Shown: one piece after another, positions 1-8,160 of the stretch
Position numbering within the stretch: position 1 is the first letter of the stretch
Layout of the letters: each line of letters begins with the position of its first letter
Program-made: the position numbers and the translations under genes
Notes under the pieces: generated by a model
Told to the model about the DNA's origin: nothing
Seen by the model: the letters and a program-made list of their open reading frames with translations, nothing else
Database searches by the model: none
NCBI GenBank assembly: GCA_003223245.1
Contig: QHYI01000147.1
Coordinates: 44,841 to 101,003 of the forward strand
DNA length: 56,163 nucleotides
Direction of reading: 5' to 3'
Origin: Acidobacteriota bacterium
GTDB taxonomy: Bacteria > Acidobacteriota > Terriglobia > Acidiferrales > UBA7541

Positions 1-2
1 AC

Positions 3-686
3 ACCTATTCCAAGTGCATGTCCGACAGCACCGGTTACTATGGAGCGTGGAATAACGCGCTCAGCGCGTCGGCCTACTGGCAGAACGTTTACGACGCCAA
101 ATCGGAATGGGCGCCGTGCTACTACGATGCTACCCACGTCCTCACGGGCTATGCCGTGTATGAGTTACCCGTTGGCCGGGGCAAACTACTGGCAAAGAAC
201 GTCAACGGAGCCGTGGATACCGTTGTCGGTGGTTGGGAATTTAGCCCGATCTTTACAGTGCGCAGCGGCTGGCCTATGCCGGTTTATGGTGCGCAAGACG
301 AATCGGGAACGTTCGGGCGGGGTGCGCGCGCCAACTGCAATTCGCTTCCGAGTATTTCGAATACGCCAATCGGCGGCGGAGTCGGTGGAATCCAGTGGTT
401 CACAAATAACGGCAGTTTTACAAACCCAGCTGTCGGAGCATTTGGTAATTGTGCTCCGCAGCTCGGTGGGCTGCGAGGGCCGCGTTACACCGATTTAGAC
501 CTGAGTCTGCATAAGGACTTTCAGATGACGGAACGCTTTAGGCTGCAGTTCCGAAGCGACTTTATCAATGCGTTCAACCACGTGCAGCTCAACGCACCCA
601 ACATGAGCCTCGGTTCCACGATGGGGCAAATTACGAGTGCTCAGCCACCAAGAAATATTCAGTTGGCCTTAAAGCTATACTACTAG
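3..686 (+). CDS. TonB-dependent receptor, Oar-like, C-terminal part (5' truncated by window edge)
   Basis: The reading frame is open from the first bases of the window, so the ATG at 18 is internal and the true start lies outside. About 227 residues remain and look like the last strands of an outer-membrane beta barrel: alternating aromatic/polar strands, a segment on a cited 'VVGGWEFSPIFTVRSGWP' type turn, an 'FRLQFRSDFINAFNHVQ' strand typical of Oar-like receptors, and a C-terminus rich in aromatics (LALKLYY). Acidobacterial receptors of this type end almost the same way, as does the full-length receptor at 29437-33129. The role would be uptake of a large substrate across the outer membrane with TonB energy; the substrate is unknown. 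It is followed by a TPR gene and a CRTAC1 gene on the same strand. Confidence 0.85.
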   Translation, partial: TYSKCMSDSTGYYGAWNNALSASAYWQNVYDAKSEWAPCYYDATHVLTGYAVYELPVGRGKLLAKNVNGAVDTVVGGWEFSPIFTVRSGWPMPVYGAQDESGTFGRGARANCNSLPSISNTPIGGGVGGIQWFTNNGSFTNPAVGAFGNCAPQLGGLRGPRYTDLDLSLHKDFQMTERFRLQFRSDFINAFNHVQLNAPNMSLGSTMGQITSAQPPRNIQLALKLYY

Positions 687-706
687 GCGCAAACCAGAAC
701 ACGTAT

Positions 707-740
707 AATGAGGCAGGCGAACACCCCCGCCTGCCTCATT
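707..740. terminator. Perfect 13-bp stem hairpin after the receptor gene
   Basis: Arms AATGAGGCAGGCG (707-719) and CGCCTGCCTCATT (728-740) pair perfectly around an 8-nt loop. It lies 21 nt after the receptor stop and 5 nt before the ATG at 746. There is no T-run, so it is either a T-poor terminator or a structure affecting translation of the next gene. A TATAAT at 704-709 overlaps the left arm, but no -35 is visible at the right distance. Confidence 0.6.
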
Positions 741-745
741 CTCGT

Positions 746-1708
746 ATGACCGGGCTTAGACGTAGATTTCTGGTGATGAGTTTTGGTTGCGTGACCCTAC
801 CGGCGTCCATGGCAGCGCAATCGGGGGCAAGTACCGGTGCTGCAGACACCTCCTCCGCCACTCAGAAGGGGCTTGGCTTAGCCGAAAAGGGGCGTTGCCA
901 GGAAGCGTTGGCGATCTTGAAGAAGGCCGCTCCGGTAACGTCCGACAAGCAACTGAAGATCAAGGCAGGTCTTGCAATGGTTCGCTGCGGGCTTCAGTCG
1001 AATCAGACCGAGGCTACCCTCAACGCACTACAATGGCTGAACCGTGAATTTCCGACCGATCCCGACGTTCTTTACGTCACTACGCATGCATTCTCCGACC
1101 TTGCTACGCGTGCCGCGTTAGAACTGGCAAGAACTGCACCTCTTTCGACGCAGGCGCGGGAGCTAAATGCAGAATCTCTAGAGTCACAGGGAAAATGGGA
1201 CGAAGCAGCAGCCCAATACAACCTTATCCTAAAACAGCAGCCGCGCGTGCCGGGAATCCATTACCGCCTGGGCCGCATTATTCTATCCAAGCCACCAACT
1301 CCAACAACGGTAGACAATGCGCGAAGAGAGCTTCAGGCAGAGCTGAAAATCGATCCGAACAACGCGGGAGCCGAGTACGTGCTGGGTGAACTTTCTCGCC
1401 AAGCCCAGCAATGGGAGGATGCCATCGAGCATTTCTCCAGAGCTTCGAAACTGGACGCGAGCTTTGCTGACGCGTTCTTGGGCCTCGGTTTTGCTCTGAA
1501 TTCCGAGGGCCGCTACGCGGAGGCCATCCCACCCTTGGAAAGAGGAGTAAAACTACAACCGGCAAACCCCACCGGGCACTACCAACTGGCGATCGCCTAC
1601 AATGGCGTGGGTCGCAAAGAAGACGCCAAGCGGGAAGTAATGCTGCAGCAGGAGGCGGCGGAGAAGATCGAGCAGGCAAAGCAGAAAGCCTCAGAGAATC
1701 CGCAGTAG
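746..1708 (+). CDS. Secreted TPR-repeat protein
   Basis: 320 residues with an N-terminal signal-like segment (Arg-rich start, hydrophobic stretch ending near ASMAAQ, about residue 26). The rest is built of tetratricopeptide helices; the clearest repeats are in the C-terminal half, where W/Y-E-A-I and A-L-x-P-x-N/A patterns recur about every 34 residues. TPR arrays act as protein-binding scaffolds; no catalytic motif is seen. The start at 746 comes directly after a strong hairpin and has no visible ribosome-binding site; the ATG at 776 (MSFGCV...) is an alternative that keeps a hydrophobic leader with a possible lipobox-like Cys. The gene lies between a TonB receptor and a CRTAC1 protein, the same partner set found at 26-38 kb. 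Confidence 0.8.
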   Translation: MTGLRRRFLVMSFGCVTLPASMAAQSGASTGAADTSSATQKGLGLAEKGRCQEALAILKKAAPVTSDKQLKIKAGLAMVRCGLQSNQTEATLNALQWLNREFPTDPDVLYVTTHAFSDLATRAALELARTAPLSTQARELNAESLESQGKWDEAAAQYNLILKQQPRVPGIHYRLGRIILSKPPTPTTVDNARRELQAELKIDPNNAGAEYVLGELSRQAQQWEDAIEHFSRASKLDASFADAFLGLGFALNSEGRYAEAIPPLERGVKLQPANPTGHYQLAIAYNGVGRKEDAKREVMLQQEAAEKIEQAKQKASENPQ

Positions 1709-1830
1709 CTTGCCCGCGAGCAGGGCAGTCTGGATATCTTGCCTGGATTTTTTGTTGCGATTATTCGTCGAAAGCAATCACGAAGCGAGATTCGCAAACT
1801 TGAATGGGCCTGAAGGACAGCAGCTTCCAA

Positions 1831-3519
1831 ATGTTTTTCTCCCGCAGAGGGTTTCTGCGAGCGCTGGCTGGAGCAGCAGCGGCGCGCGAAATTCCAGCCT
1901 TCACTTTTCCCGGAAATGAGCAAGGAACTTTTTTCTCCGAGGTTCCGCCCTCCGCAAGCGGAATTACGTGGAGACACGTGAATGGACGCTCGGCGGACAT
2001 GTATTTGCCGGAGACAACCGGGGCAGGCTGCGGTTTTCTCGATTACGACAACGATGGGTGGATGGACATTTATCTGGTGAACAGCGGAGCATGCGATTTC
2101 TACACACCGCCGCGGCCGCTGCGCAACGTGCTCTATCGCAATAATCGGGACGGGACGTTCACGGATGTAACCGAGAAAGCAGGCGTTATGGGAGGCGGCT
2201 ACGGGCAAGGCATTGCCGTCGGTGACTATGACAGCGACGGTTTCCCCGACATCTATTTGACGCAGTATGGCCGTAGCATTCTGTATCACAACAATGCAGA
2301 TGGCACCTTCAGCGATGTGACGGAAAAGGCCGGGGTCGCAGCACCAGGTTGGGCGACCAGCGCGGTGTGGTTCGATTACGACAACGACGGAAGGCTCGAT
2401 TTGTTCGTGTGCCGGTTTGTGGATTTTAGCAAAGCGAAAAACAAATGGTGTGGCAACCGTCAAACCAACGACCGTTCCTACTGCATTCCTCGAGTGTATG
2501 ACCCCATGCCGTGCTGGTTGTTTCACAACAATGGCAACGGCACGTTCACGGACGTCAGCAAGGAGTCGGGGATCGCTCAATCCATGGCAAAGGCGTGGGG
2601 AGTGGTGGCCTGCGACATCAACAACGACGGTTGGATGGACCTGTTCGTGGCCAATGACACGGAGCCAAATTTTCTGTTTGTCAACCGCAAGGGCAAATTT
2701 GAGGAAGATGGAGTGTTGGCCGGTGTTGGGGATAACGCTTATGGCCGTGCCAGGTCGGGGATGGGCGTGGACGCCGCCGATTACGATGAGGACGGATGGG
2801 CGGATTTGTTCGTTTCGAACGTAGACCAGGAAATGTTTTCGCTCTACCACAACAGCAAGAACGAAACCTTCAGCGATTTCGCGATACTCACTGGCATTGG
2901 GCCGACCACCAAGTTGATGAGTGGATGGGGAGTCAAGTTCTTCGATTATGACAATGACGGCGACCTGGATCTGCTGCTGTGCAACGGCCATCCCGACGAC
3001 AAGATTGACGGGCGCGTGGAAGGCGTGAAATACCTCGAGCCCATGTTGCTCTACCGCAACACGGGAAACGGGCTGAAGAATGTCAGCGCGCAGGGCGGCT
3101 CGATTTTCTCAAAGCCGCTGGCGGGCCGCGGAATGGCCATCGGCGATTTCGACAACGACGGAGCAGTGGACGTGCTGATCGCGGTGAATGATGGAGCGCC
3201 GGTGTTGCTGCGCAACAACGCTGGAAGACAAAACAACTGGCTGGGAGTAAAACTCGTGGGCAAAAAATCGAATTCGGATGCGGTGGGAGCGCGGCTAGCC
3301 TATCACGCGGGAGATTTGAAGAGGAGCCGGATAAAAGTGGGAGGCGGGAGCTATCTGTCCTCGCATGATCCCCGAATGGTGCTGGGGATCGGCAAGCGCG
3401 AGAAGGTGGACTGGCTCGAAGTGAAATGGCCGGCGCCAGGGGAGAGCACGCAACGCCTTACCGGGCTCCCGATCAACCGGTACATTACGATCGTGGAAGG
3501 CCAGGAGCGCTGGAGCTAG
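1831..3519 (+). CDS. CRTAC1 family protein (FG-GAP/VCBS repeats + ASPIC/UnbV), Tat-exported
   Basis: From ATG 1831 the protein has 562 residues and opens with a twin-arginine leader (SRRGFL, then an Ala-rich stretch), so export through Tat is likely; an in-frame ATG at 1804 would only add nine residues before it. The body contains many Asp-rich calcium-binding-like loops (DYDNDG, DYDSDG, DINNDG, DFDNDG) typical of FG-GAP/VCBS beta-propeller blades, paired with 'NNADGTF'-type strands. The C-terminal ~100 residues (NNWLGVKLVGK... through VEVKWP-like) fit the ASPIC/UnbV domain. The family is common in Acidobacteriota and Planctomycetota; its biochemical role is not established. It is a close paralog of 26063-27829. 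An upstream AAGGA at about 1812 may serve the 1831 start. Confidence 0.88.
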   Translation: MFFSRRGFLRALAGAAAAREIPAFTFPGNEQGTFFSEVPPSASGITWRHVNGRSADMYLPETTGAGCGFLDYDNDGWMDIYLVNSGACDFYTPPRPLRNVLYRNNRDGTFTDVTEKAGVMGGGYGQGIAVGDYDSDGFPDIYLTQYGRSILYHNNADGTFSDVTEKAGVAAPGWATSAVWFDYDNDGRLDLFVCRFVDFSKAKNKWCGNRQTNDRSYCIPRVYDPMPCWLFHNNGNGTFTDVSKESGIAQSMAKAWGVVACDINNDGWMDLFVANDTEPNFLFVNRKGKFEEDGVLAGVGDNAYGRARSGMGVDAADYDEDGWADLFVSNVDQEMFSLYHNSKNETFSDFAILTGIGPTTKLMSGWGVKFFDYDNDGDLDLLLCNGHPDDKIDGRVEGVKYLEPMLLYRNTGNGLKNVSAQGGSIFSKPLAGRGMAIGDFDNDGAVDVLIAVNDGAPVLLRNNAGRQNNWLGVKLVGKKSNSDAVGARLAYHAGDLKRSRIKVGGGSYLSSHDPRMVLGIGKREKVDWLEVKWPAPGESTQRLTGLPINRYITIVEGQERWS

Positions 3520-3543
3520 CTCTTTTCCGCTAGCGCCTCGTTG

Positions 3544-4332
3544 TTAGAGCAACTGCAAGCGTTGCGCACGCTGGCTGCCGTCTGTCATCAGCGCGACGGC
3601 ATGTTTAAATCCGGAAAGACACCCGCGCATGACCGAAAGGCTGCCGTAGTAATCGTTGTACCGAAAAAAACCTGTTTGTCCTCGCCACATGGGATAGAAG
3701 TCACAAGCCCGGAGCCATTTCTCATAGACAGGGTCGACGTCGATGTAGGTGTCCGCTACGAAGCGGTCGGCATCCTCCCAGTTGTCCGCGTAGAAAACTT
3801 TAGAGACGGAATGGGCGGCGCGGCTCCGCTCAAGAGTTTCCAGCCCTGCGAAGAAGACGGCATCGCGGACAATCCTATGGCAGTTTCGGTGATCTTTGTG
3901 CCAGCTTCCCTTCCAGTGAGTCACTACGATGTCCGGTTTATGTCCGCGGATTGCGTCACAAACTCGCAGCGCGCTCTCTTCATTGCATGGGATCTGGCCA
4001 TCTGGGTAGTCCAAGAAGACGGCATCGATGCCGAGCAGGCGAGCGGCTTTCTCAGTAGCCGTGCGCTGCATTTCGCCATACAGTTTGACGGGCGTGTTCT
4101 TGGGAGCTCCCCTTTCTCCGAGCGAAAGGTTCACCAACACTGCCGCTCCTCCGCGCCCGGCCTGCTGCGCAAGAAGGGCGCCCATGGTGAAGAGGCCGTC
4201 CCCAGGATGAGCCGCAACCGCCATGATCTTGCCGGCGCTGGCACTCTCGGATTCGCTCCTGGGTGACGCTTTCGAAAGTGCCGAGAGTATTGCCGCGCTT
4301 CCTACTGCCTGAGCAAAGGAGCGTCGGTTCAT
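3544..4332 (-). CDS. PIG-L family deacetylase, exported, altered HPxD motif
   Basis: 262 residues from ATG 4332, chosen because AGGAGG sits 8 nt upstream; ATG 4338 is two codons earlier and too close to it. The N-terminus (NRRSFAQAVGSAAIL) resembles a Tat or Sec leader. PIG-L/LmbE enzymes remove acetyl groups from N-acetylated sugars using a zinc held by AHPDD and HxxH motifs. Here the first motif reads AHPGDG: the zinc-binding His and second Asp are kept but the first Asp, the general base in MshB-type enzymes, is Gly. The second motif HKDH near residue 147 is intact. It is the last gene of the SIS-MFS-deacetylase operon, 29 nt after the MFS stop. The substitution makes activity uncertain. 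It converges on the CRTAC1 gene with a 24-nt gap. Confidence 0.85.
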   Translation of the reverse strand: MNRRSFAQAVGSAAILSALSKASPRSESESASAGKIMAVAAHPGDGLFTMGALLAQQAGRGGAAVLVNLSLGERGAPKNTPVKLYGEMQRTATEKAARLLGIDAVFLDYPDGQIPCNEESALRVCDAIRGHKPDIVVTHWKGSWHKDHRNCHRIVRDAVFFAGLETLERSRAAHSVSKVFYADNWEDADRFVADTYIDVDPVYEKWLRACDFYPMWRGQTGFFRYNDYYGSLSVMRGCLSGFKHAVALMTDGSQRAQRLQLL

Positions 4333-4361
4333 GTCCATTCCCTCCTTTCCATGTGCATGCA

Positions 4362-5534
4362 TTAAGCTGGGACCGAAGGTTTCAAGACAGGCCGCGGGGG
4401 CCGCTTGACAATAATGGCGGCCAGCACGGCTACTGCTACAGCAGCGAAAATCGGAATCAGCAGCACCTGCCTGATATCGTAGGGAGCAATGCAACCGGCA
4501 ATCTTTGGCCCGGCGGTCCCGCCCACCAGCGCGACGGCCATGATAGCGCCGAAGACGGTGCCCGTTTCTTTTGGAAAGCGATCCCCAGCCATGCCGAGGG
4601 CTGTCGGGAAGATGGCTGACAATCCTAGACCGAGAATTATCGCGGCCATGATCATGCCGGACATCTGGATCGCGTTCCGCATAATCATGCTGCCTGCCAC
4701 TATAATCGCAGTCGATAGCCAAATCGTGCGAGCGCTACCAAGCCATCTCAGAAAGAGCGCTGCCGCAATTCTGCCCGCACCCAGAGCAGCGCTCAATGCC
4801 ACGAGTGCCATGTTCGCCCGGTTCGGCGAGCTATGTAGCACATCGGCGACAATCTTGCTCGTCCAAACAAACGTGCAGTTTTCGCTTCCCGATTCGAAAA
4901 ACAGCAAGGCAGCAAAAAGCCACACCGGCCCGGGCTTCAGAATCCTCAGAAGGCTCCTCAGGCGTGTTCCGAATTTTGCGGGTGGCGGGAATCGGAGCGG
5001 GAGAACGAAAAGCAGGACTACTAGGCATAACATCGCCAGAATCCGCAGAACCATGGACGTAGAAAAACTACGTTCCACGGAAGACAGCATCAGAGGGGCC
5101 GCGATCGCCCCCAGGCTAAAAAAGAATCCGAGCAGGTTGAGTGCCGCAGCGCGGCCAGCCGCGCTTATGTCGGCAACCAGAGCGTTGGCAGCTGTGTTGA
5201 GCCCGCCTCCGGCCAAGCCATAGGCGAAAGCTGCTGCCGCCAGTTCAGAATACGAATGCAGCGCCGGCATCACTCCCAGCGAAGCCGCGACGAGCCCGAG
5301 CGAGGCTACCAGGACCTTCTTGGCGCCCATTAGGTCCAGGATTGGTCCGACCAATACTGTCGAAACGAGTATGCCAGCCAGCGGGAATGAGCCCAGGTTT
5401 CCCGAGCGCGAATAGGTAAAGTGCAAGGAAGGGAGCAGCGAGCCCATCAATAGCAGCACCGCACCAAATATGAACATGGAGGCGTTGGCTGCTGCCATGA
5501 GCGGAACTCGATTGGTATTGCGCACATCAGGCAT
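4362..5534 (-). CDS. MFS transporter, probable sugar permease
   Basis: 390 residues starting at ATG 5534 (MPDVRNTN), preferred over an upstream ATG at 5618 because a GGTGG lies just before it and the extra 28 residues are not membrane-like. About twelve hydrophobic segments are visible with the major-facilitator signature between TM2 and TM3 (GPILDLMGAKKVL) and a cytoplasmic basic loop in the middle. The fold resembles the fucose/glucose-type and MFS_1 permeases, but the substrate cannot be told from sequence. It sits between a SIS-domain gene and a PIG-L deacetylase on one strand, opposite a ROK kinase, so import of a sugar or amino sugar is the reasonable inference. Confidence 0.85.
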   Translation of the reverse strand: MPDVRNTNRVPLMAAANASMFIFGAVLLLMGSLLPSLHFTYSRSGNLGSFPLAGILVSTVLVGPILDLMGAKKVLVASLGLVAASLGVMPALHSYSELAAAAFAYGLAGGGLNTAANALVADISAAGRAAALNLLGFFFSLGAIAAPLMLSSVERSFSTSMVLRILAMLCLVVLLFVLPLRFPPPAKFGTRLRSLLRILKPGPVWLFAALLFFESGSENCTFVWTSKIVADVLHSSPNRANMALVALSAALGAGRIAAALFLRWLGSARTIWLSTAIIVAGSMIMRNAIQMSGMIMAAIILGLGLSAIFPTALGMAGDRFPKETGTVFGAIMAVALVGGTAGPKIAGCIAPYDIRQVLLIPIFAAVAVAVLAAIIVKRPPRPVLKPSVPA

Positions 5535-5635
5535 GCGTTCGCCACCTTTCAGGCATTCGCGCACATCTCCTGGTCTGGAAACAAAGTGAAGAGCCCCACT
5601 AGTTCCAACAGCCCTCAACCATCCAGCTTTGCATC

Positions 5636-6391
5636 TCAGAATTTTCGGCTCGCCATTCTTCGAGCGTATTCTTGAAAAATCCGCTCGTTGTGGCCCGGTG
5701 ACGAGCCGATGTTGGGCGAAACGAAAGTCAGCGGCTGCTTTCCACCTCGCACAAGCCGTATGCCCACTTCCGCTACTAATGCCATTGCAATCGAGACTGC
5801 AGCAACGGTCGACCCAGCCGCAAACTTCTCTGGGAGCCCGTCGACTACGATTAGGGCATCCTCCGGCGGAACGCAGTTATCGATGGCGATGTTGGAAACG
5901 TCCGCTAGTTTCTTCTTGCTTGAATGCGTGGCTGCAGCGCGCTTGTAATTCTGGTGCGAAGAAATGGAAACAACCTGGGCACCCTTCTCGCCGGCCGCCA
6001 TTGCCATTTCTATCGCTGCGGCGTTCAGGCCTCCGTGAGAAAAAATCAGAAATGAATCGTGCGGCTCGAGTTCGTAGCTGGCCAGGATGACCTTCGCGTA
6101 TCCTTCCTGCCGTTCCAGCCACAGCAGTTCTCGCGCCCCACCCGGGCCGACAACGTTGAACCACATCAGGCGAGGGTCATAAATCGGATAGAATCCAACA
6201 AAGCTTCCGTATCGCGGGAAGATGTCTAGAACCGGGATGACCGAATGGCCGCTGCCGAAAAGATACACGCGCCCGCCATTTGCGATCGACGCAGCGAATC
6301 TCTCCGCGGCGGCCCCCATCTTTTCTTTTTGTGTTGTCTGGATTTTAGAAATAATTTCGCTGACGCGATTCAGATACTCTTGAGCAGACAT
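5636..6391 (-). CDS. SIS-domain protein, UPF0309-like (sugar-phosphate binding)
   Basis: 251 residues from ATG 6391 with a GAGAGAGGGAAG purine tract before it; the open frame extends upstream but that part crosses the promoter. A sugar-isomerase fold is indicated by VYLFGSGHS near residue 45 (phosphate-binding loop), a second Ser-rich turn (LIFSHGGLNAAAIEMAM) and VVSISSHQ. Length and pattern fit the UPF0309 group of SIS proteins, which bind phosphosugars; the reaction is not known. First gene of the minus-strand operon with the MFS permease (101-nt gap) and the deacetylase. A good promoter lies at 6426-6454. Together with the divergent ROK kinase it suggests handling of a phosphorylated amino sugar. 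Confidence 0.82.
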   Translation of the reverse strand: MSAQEYLNRVSEIISKIQTTQKEKMGAAAERFAASIANGGRVYLFGSGHSVIPVLDIFPRYGSFVGFYPIYDPRLMWFNVVGPGGARELLWLERQEGYAKVILASYELEPHDSFLIFSHGGLNAAAIEMAMAAGEKGAQVVSISSHQNYKRAAATHSSKKKLADVSNIAIDNCVPPEDALIVVDGLPEKFAAGSTVAAVSIAMALVAEVGIRLVRGGKQPLTFVSPNIGSSPGHNERIFQEYARRMASRKF

Positions 6392-6425
6392 CTTCCCTCT
6401 CTCCCGCTTCTTGCTTCGATTCGTG

Positions 6426-6454
6426 CATATATGGCGAGACGGTGTCCCTGTCAA
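6426..6454 (-). promoter_or_regulatory. Sigma-70 type promoter for the SIS-MFS-deacetylase operon
   Basis: On the minus strand TTGACA (6449-6454) is followed after exactly 17 nt by TATATG (6426-6431), placing a transcript start about 30 nt ahead of the SIS start codon at 6391. The -35 box is consensus; the -10 matches 4 of 6. The 150-bp gap between the divergent SIS and ROK genes contains this site; no clear promoter was found for the ROK direction. Confidence 0.6.
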
Positions 6455-6542
6455 GCAAATTTCGCCTTGCAGGGTGGTTGTCCATTGGACGCTAGTGCCT
6501 GCTACCATGCGTCGCGGCGCTGTCACTATCAAGGAACGTAGA

Positions 6543-7490
6543 ATGCCCTCGCAAGTCTTTGTGGTGGATCTCGGAGGCACGAAGTGCTCGGCCGCGACGG
6601 TGGATCGAAGTGGCCGCATTCTTCGCCGTAGCACTTTGCCCGTCGATCTCACTTCCGCGTCGGGGCCAATCCGTCAGATTTGTCAACTCGCTCGCGAATT
6701 CGCTGGCGAACAGGGGCCTGCAAAGGCCTTCGCGGCGGCGGCAATCTCCGTGCCCGGGCTCGTGGAGAAGAACGGGACGGTGTGGGCGCCTAATCTTCCA
6801 GGCTGGAAACGAATACCCCTGGCAAAGCGCTTGAAACAATCGCTCGGACTTCCTTTCGCTGTTGAAAGCGACCGCAATGCCACAATCCTAGGCGAATCCT
6901 GGCATGGTGCGGCACGCGGCAAATCTGACGCGATTGTTTTGATGCTCGGCACTGGAATTGGCGCTGGTATTCTGAGTGGGGGGCACATCATCCGCGGTGC
7001 GCACGAACTCTCTGGTTGCGCTGGATGGATGACGATCACGCGGGAGGAGGTTCAGGACGCCCCGCAGTTGGGAGAATTGGAATCTTTGGTTGCTGGGCCG
7101 GCGATCGCGCGGATTGCTCGGCAACGACTGCTAAAAGGAGGACAGAGCAGTCTGTCCCGATTGGACCTGGCGAAAATAACAGCTCATGACGTTGCAGCCG
7201 CCGCGCGCCAGCACGACCCGCTGGCACTGGATATATTTAACAAGTCCGGCAGGTTGCTCGGTTTTGCGGTTGCTAACCTTGTGAGTCTTTTTGATCCGGA
7301 AATTGTAGTTCTTGGTGGAGGAATGGCAGCGGTCGCCGACCTGTATCTTGGCTCGCTACGCAGGGCAATGCTTGAACGCGCCCAACCGCTCGCGGCGAGG
7401 CGAGTAAAGATTGTAGTGAGCAAGCTCGGGCCCAAAGCCAACTTGCTAGGTTGTGCGCGTTTGGCTTGGGGGTCATTAGCGAGAGCCTAG
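6543..7490 (+). CDS. ROK family sugar kinase (glucokinase/N-acetylhexosamine kinase type)
   Basis: 315 residues from ATG 6543, which has AAGGA 8 nt upstream; the longer frame from 6411 runs through the divergent promoter and is not used. Residues 8-14 (VDLGGTK) form the ATP phosphate-binding loop, with a second nucleotide motif LGTGIGAGIL near residue 140 and a third VLGGGMA near 260. ROK kinases phosphorylate glucose or acylated amino sugars. The usual cysteine-rich zinc motif (GxxGCxxxxxS/E after the HExGH region) is not present: the segment after ELSG reads CAGWMT, so this member lacks the structural zinc or belongs to the zinc-free subgroup. Its divergent partners (SIS, permease, deacetylase) support an amino-sugar role. 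The stop codon directly abuts an IS end. Confidence 0.87.
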   Translation: MPSQVFVVDLGGTKCSAATVDRSGRILRRSTLPVDLTSASGPIRQICQLAREFAGEQGPAKAFAAAAISVPGLVEKNGTVWAPNLPGWKRIPLAKRLKQSLGLPFAVESDRNATILGESWHGAARGKSDAIVLMLGTGIGAGILSGGHIIRGAHELSGCAGWMTITREEVQDAPQLGELESLVAGPAIARIARQRLLKGGQSSLSRLDLAKITAHDVAAAARQHDPLALDIFNKSGRLLGFAVANLVSLFDPEIVVLGGGMAAVADLYLGSLRRAMLERAQPLAARRVKIVVSKLGPKANLLGCARLAWGSLARA

Positions 7491-7817
7491 CAGGCTGCTG
7501 AAAAAAGTGCGTCTAGCAAGTGATTCCTTTCCCCATGCACTAGTTTTGTGGTGTGAATTGGTGTGCATCTATTTTCTCCTATGATTTTTGTTCCGCTGCA
7601 CGTGCCAACTAGGCGTTTCCGCTTCGTTCGAAGACACGACGGCCCGAACTTACTGCGCCGAAACTGCGCTGGCCATCAGGTTTCGCATGCGCACCAGGTT
7701 GTAGGCGGCGCAGGCGAAGGTAAAGATCCAATCTACCTTCAAGGTTCCGCGATGAAGCACTTTGCGCAACAACGCGATGGTCTTCAGCTCCAGCCAGCCA
7801 AAACATTCTTCGATGCG
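7491..7817 (-). mobile_element. Remnant of an IS5/IS1182-type DDE transposase
   Basis: A 55-residue open stretch (7650-7817, minus) reads as the typical C-terminus of these transposases: IEECFGWLE, then a 'HRGTLKVDWIFTFACAAYN' strand and LVRMRNLMASA before the stop. A stop codon (TGA at 7818-7820) closes the frame upstream and no N-terminal part is found. The sequence CAGGCTGCTGAAAAA at 7492-7506, immediately after the ROK stop, looks like the transposon's terminal inverted repeat. Only about 320 bp remain, so the element is dead. Family assignment is from memory of the C-terminal pattern. Confidence 0.6.
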
Positions 7818-7944
7818 TCACGACAACGCAACTTCTACAGATTGCGCGTTTTCCCTCCAAAGGGGACTACTTCCGGATTGCCCGGAAGTATTCGGGGCTT
7901 GACCAGCGTAGTGACAGCTCAACTGTTGCGCACACGTTGCGAGT

Positions 7945-8124
7945 CTACTCTTCCTCGGGTTGCGGCTGGTTATCGGTGGTCGCGGCAGTATCGGCCGACG
8001 CTGCGGTGTCGCCTTCTTTTGCAGCGCGTCTAGCCTCTTTCTTTTGGGCACGCTTTTCGGCTTTGACGCGCTGCTTTTCCAGGCGTTTCATTTCTTTCTG
8101 GCGCTTTTGGAACGTGACACTCAT
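7945..8124 (-). CDS. Small highly charged protein (59 aa) in RNA-binding operon
   Basis: A 59-residue protein starting at ATG 8124 with a strong GAGGAGG ribosome-binding site 5-6 nt upstream. The first 36 residues are almost all Lys, Arg, Glu, Gln and Ala (MSVTFQKRQKEMKRLEKQ...), predicting one long basic helix, followed by an acidic/Gln-rich tail ending QPQPEEE. Similar short helices are known next to glycine-rich RRM proteins in several deltaproteobacteria and acidobacteria; I recall the pattern but have no name for it. It starts 36 nt after the RRM gene stop on the same strand, so it is likely co-transcribed and may bind RNA or the ribosome. Confidence 0.75.
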   Translation of the reverse strand: MSVTFQKRQKEMKRLEKQRVKAEKRAQKKEARRAAKEGDTAASADTAATTDNQPQPEEE

Positions 8125-8160
8125 AGAGCCTCCTCGGGACCGGTCAATGAAAGACAGGAG

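Noticed and set aside
704-709. TATAAT as promoter of the TPR gene
   Set aside because: No -35 at 16-18 nt; transcription would start inside a perfect hairpin.
1597-2991. 464-residue minus-strand open frame opposite the CRTAC1 gene
   Set aside because: It is antisense to the regular DxDNDG repeats; repeated Val/Ile-rich residues reflect those repeats read backwards. No start signal or domain.
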